Shown here: positions 62,325 through 64,000 of the stretch, piece by piece
Layout: every line of letters starts with the position of its first letter
Position numbering within the stretch: position 1 is the stretch's first letter
DNA from: Streptomyces sp. NK08204
GTDB lineage: Bacteria; Actinomycetota; Actinomycetes; Streptomycetales; Streptomycetaceae
Assembly: GCF_020400585.1 (NCBI RefSeq)
Contig: NZ_JAINVF010000006.1
Span: 307,628-371,627, forward strand
Length of the DNA stretch: 64,000 nucleotides
Reading direction: 5' to 3'
Notes under the pieces: model-generated
The model's database searches: none
Told to the model about the DNA's origin: nothing
What the model saw: only the letters and a program-made list of their open reading frames with translations
Position numbers and translations under genes: made by a program

Positions 62325-63686
62325 TCAGCCTCCCCAGACGGCGAGCCGCTTGATCGCGGCCATCGGTACCGGCAGCCAGTCGGGCCTGTGCCGGGCCTCG
62401 TACAGAACCTCGTAGACCGCGCGGTCCGTCTCGTGCGCCCGCAGCAACGCGTGCTTCTTGCGCGGGTCCCACCCGGCCTGGGCGGCATAGCCCGCGCAGA
62501 ACGCCTCCCGGCAGCGGCGGGCCCACTCCGGCCGCCAGGGGCGGCGCTGCCGGGCCGCGTAGTCGAAGGAGCGCAGCATCCCGGCCACGTCCCGCACCGG
62601 CGACTGGGCGGCGCACCGCTCGGTGAGCGGACGGGACGGCTCGCCCTCGAAGTCGATGACGAACCAGTCGCGGCCGGCCTGCAGCACCTGCCCGAGATGC
62701 AGGTCTCCGTGGATGCGCTGGGACGGCGGGCCGGCGTCGCAGGTGGCGAGGGCGGCGAACGCGGCCCGCAGGCCGGGCACGAACGGGCGCAACGCGGGCA
62801 CGGCGTGCGCGGCGGCGTCCAGCCGCGCGCTCATCGCCCGCGCGGTGGCGCCGTTCTCGGTCTGTCCGGCGGGCGGGAACGCCTGCGCCAGCGCGGTGTG
62901 CACCTCGGCCATGGCCCGGCCCAGCTCACGGGCCTCGGCGGTGAAGTCGTCACCCGTCGAGAGCGCGCGCAGCGCCAGCGTCCAGCCGTCGGAGGCGTCG
63001 GGCAGGAACGGCTGGAGGACACCCAGCGTGGCCGGGCGCGGAGCCGCGGTGCTGAACCAGGCCACCGGCGCGGGCACCCGCGCACAGCCCTGCGCGGCCA
63101 GCGCGGCCGGCACCTCCAGGTCGGGATTGACGCCCGGCTGGATGCGGCGGAAGACCTTCAGGATGTACGCGTCGCCGTACACGATCGACGAGTTGGACTG
63201 CTCGGCGTCCAGCAGGCGCGGCGGGAGACCCCCGGGCACCCGGGTGGCCGGGTCCGCATCGAAGCGCAGCGGGCCTGCCGCGCCGGGCTGTCTCAGCCGC
63301 TCCAGCAGGAGATGGGCACAGCGCGGGTCGTGCAGCGCGTCGTAGACGGCGAGGCCGGCCAGCGGGCCCTTCTCGGCGCGGCCGATGTAGGCGCGTTCCA
63401 GACGCGGGGCGAGATGCTCGCGCACACCGAGCAGCAACTGGTAGCAGTCACCGGGCGGGTGAGTGCCGCCGGGAGTGGGCACCGGAGCGTGCGAGGCGTG
63501 GACCAGCAGGTGCATGCAGCCCGGGAACAGCTCGGTCAGGGACAGCAACGACAGATCGGTGACGGGCCGGTCCTTGCCCGCGAACCAGCGTTGGCTCGGC
63601 AGCCATTCGCGCAACAGCCCGCTGAGCGAGGCCAGGGGCCGCTCGACGGCCGTGGTCCGCGGTCGGAGTGTGATGGTCTTCGGCAT
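62325..63686 (-). CDS. mak: maltokinase
   Basis: 453 residues. The N-terminal cap has [20 protein letters not shown], and the kinase core has [20 protein letters not shown], the catalytic [12 protein letters not shown], metal-binding [12 protein letters not shown] and a C-terminal helix bundle ending [15 protein letters not shown]. It phosphorylates maltose at C1 with ATP to give maltose-1-phosphate, the donor used by GlgE. It lies between treS and glgB, the standard GlgE-pathway order. ATG 63686 follows GGAAAGGACGCGTCACC. Confidence 0.92.
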   Translation of the reverse strand: MPKTITLRPRTTAVERPLASLSGLLREWLPSQRWFAGKDRPVTDLSLLSLTELFPGCMHLLVHASHAPVPTPGGTHPPGDCYQLLLGVREHLAPRLERAYIGRAEKGPLAGLAVYDALHDPRCAHLLLERLRQPGAAGPLRFDADPATRVPGGLPPRLLDAEQSNSSIVYGDAYILKVFRRIQPGVNPDLEVPAALAAQGCARVPAPVAWFSTAAPRPATLGVLQPFLPDASDGWTLALRALSTGDDFTAEARELGRAMAEVHTALAQAFPPAGQTENGATARAMSARLDAAAHAVPALRPFVPGLRAAFAALATCDAGPPSQRIHGDLHLGQVLQAGRDWFVIDFEGEPSRPLTERCAAQSPVRDVAGMLRSFDYAARQRRPWRPEWARRCREAFCAGYAAQAGWDPRKKHALLRAHETDRAVYEVLYEARHRPDWLPVPMAAIKRLAVWGG

Positions 63687-63717
63687 GGTGACGCGTCCTT
63701 TCCTCGGCGCCGGTCGG

Positions 63718-64000
63718 TCAGCGGCGGCGGCCGATGCGGGATGCGACTCGGGAGAGCCGGAACCAGTAGAAGCCGTGGCCCGCGAGGGTCAGCAGATAGG
63801 GCAGTTCGCCGATGGCGGGGAAGCGCACCCCGCCGATCAGTTCGACGGGGTGGCGGCCGTCGAAGACCCGCAGGTCGAGCTCCGTGGGCTGGGCGAACCG
63901 GGAGAAGTTGTTGACGCACAGCACCAGGTCGTCGCCGTACTCGCGCAGGAACGCCAGGACCGCCGGGTTCGAGGAGGTGAGTTCCGTGAACGTGCCCAGT
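63718..64000 (-). CDS. treS: trehalose synthase / maltose-trehalose isomerase, C-terminal end (5' part off the edge)
   Basis: About 93 C-terminal residues: LGTFTELTSSNPAVLAFLRE, DDLVLCVNNFSRFAQPTELD, VELIGGVRFPAIGELPYLLT and GHGFYWFRLSR. This is the C-terminal beta domain of TreS, which interconverts trehalose and maltose. The catalytic barrel is outside the window. It is followed after 31 bases by mak, with which TreS forms a complex in actinobacteria. Confidence 0.9.
   Translation of the reverse strand, partial: LGTFTELTSSNPAVLAFLREYGDDLVLCVNNFSRFAQPTELDLRVFDGRHPVELIGGVRFPAIGELPYLLTLAGHGFYWFRLSRVASRIGRRR

Overview
The window is typical Streptomyces chromosome. Base composition is very GC-rich with strong G/C bias at third codon positions. 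It carries a WhiB-like protein, a SigB/SigF-class sigma factor, an RsbW-like kinase, a GlgE-pathway operon, an alpha-glucoside ABC importer without its own ATPase, and several promoters placed so that the transcript would start at the start codon. I saw no rRNA, tRNA or CRISPR array. The accessory genes and decayed genes suggest an arm or arm-proximal region.

0-5.2 kb: the left edge cuts a C11-terpene (2-methylisoborneol-type) synthase gene encoded directly behind a family 2B encapsulin shell gene with an inserted cyclic-nucleotide-binding domain. Next come a zinc alcohol dehydrogenase, a two-domain VOC protein and an RNase HI with a C-terminal Cys/His extension. 5.2-20 kb: an accessory mosaic. 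It holds an MFS exporter/TetR pair with a double palindromic operator, DUF6328, a SUMF1-domain protein, a serine/threonine dehydratase, DUF6817, a WYL regulator divergent from a VOC protein across a perfect palindrome, a Vat/CatB-type acetyltransferase, a carboxylesterase, AIM24 and a secreted serine hydrolase. Between them lie broken relics of an integrase and an IS256-family transposase.

20-32 kb: a secreted M4 metallopeptidase, an SGNH hydrolase, a decayed UBP zinc-finger gene, a universal stress protein, an isolated cytochrome oxidase subunit I with a small membrane partner, an MBL hydrolase, an AlkB-like protein, a TetR/FAD-dehydrogenase pair and DUF488. 32-44.5 kb: an alpha-glucan/alpha-glucoside island with an intracellular debranching-type enzyme, two GH13 glucosidases, two LacI regulators, a binding protein and two permeases. 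Four copies of a near-palindrome TTGAwCGwTCAA lie in its regulatory gaps. One copy sits upstream of a frameshifted remnant of a secreted debranching-like gene, which suggests a fifth, lost member of the regulon.

44.5-64 kb: an M1 peptidase, a two-component system, a Wbl protein, LysG/LysE, a stand-alone cNMP-binding protein behind a terminator hairpin (candidate small RNA or attenuator), a SigB-like sigma factor, a FUSC-type membrane protein, NDH-2, an RsbW-like ATPase, a long-chain acyl-CoA synthetase, a YbdK-type ligase and the treS-mak-glgB operon, which runs off the right edge. Importer plus glucosidases feed glucose and maltose units into the cell; TreS, Mak and GlgB belong to the trehalose-to-alpha-glucan branch of the same carbohydrate economy.
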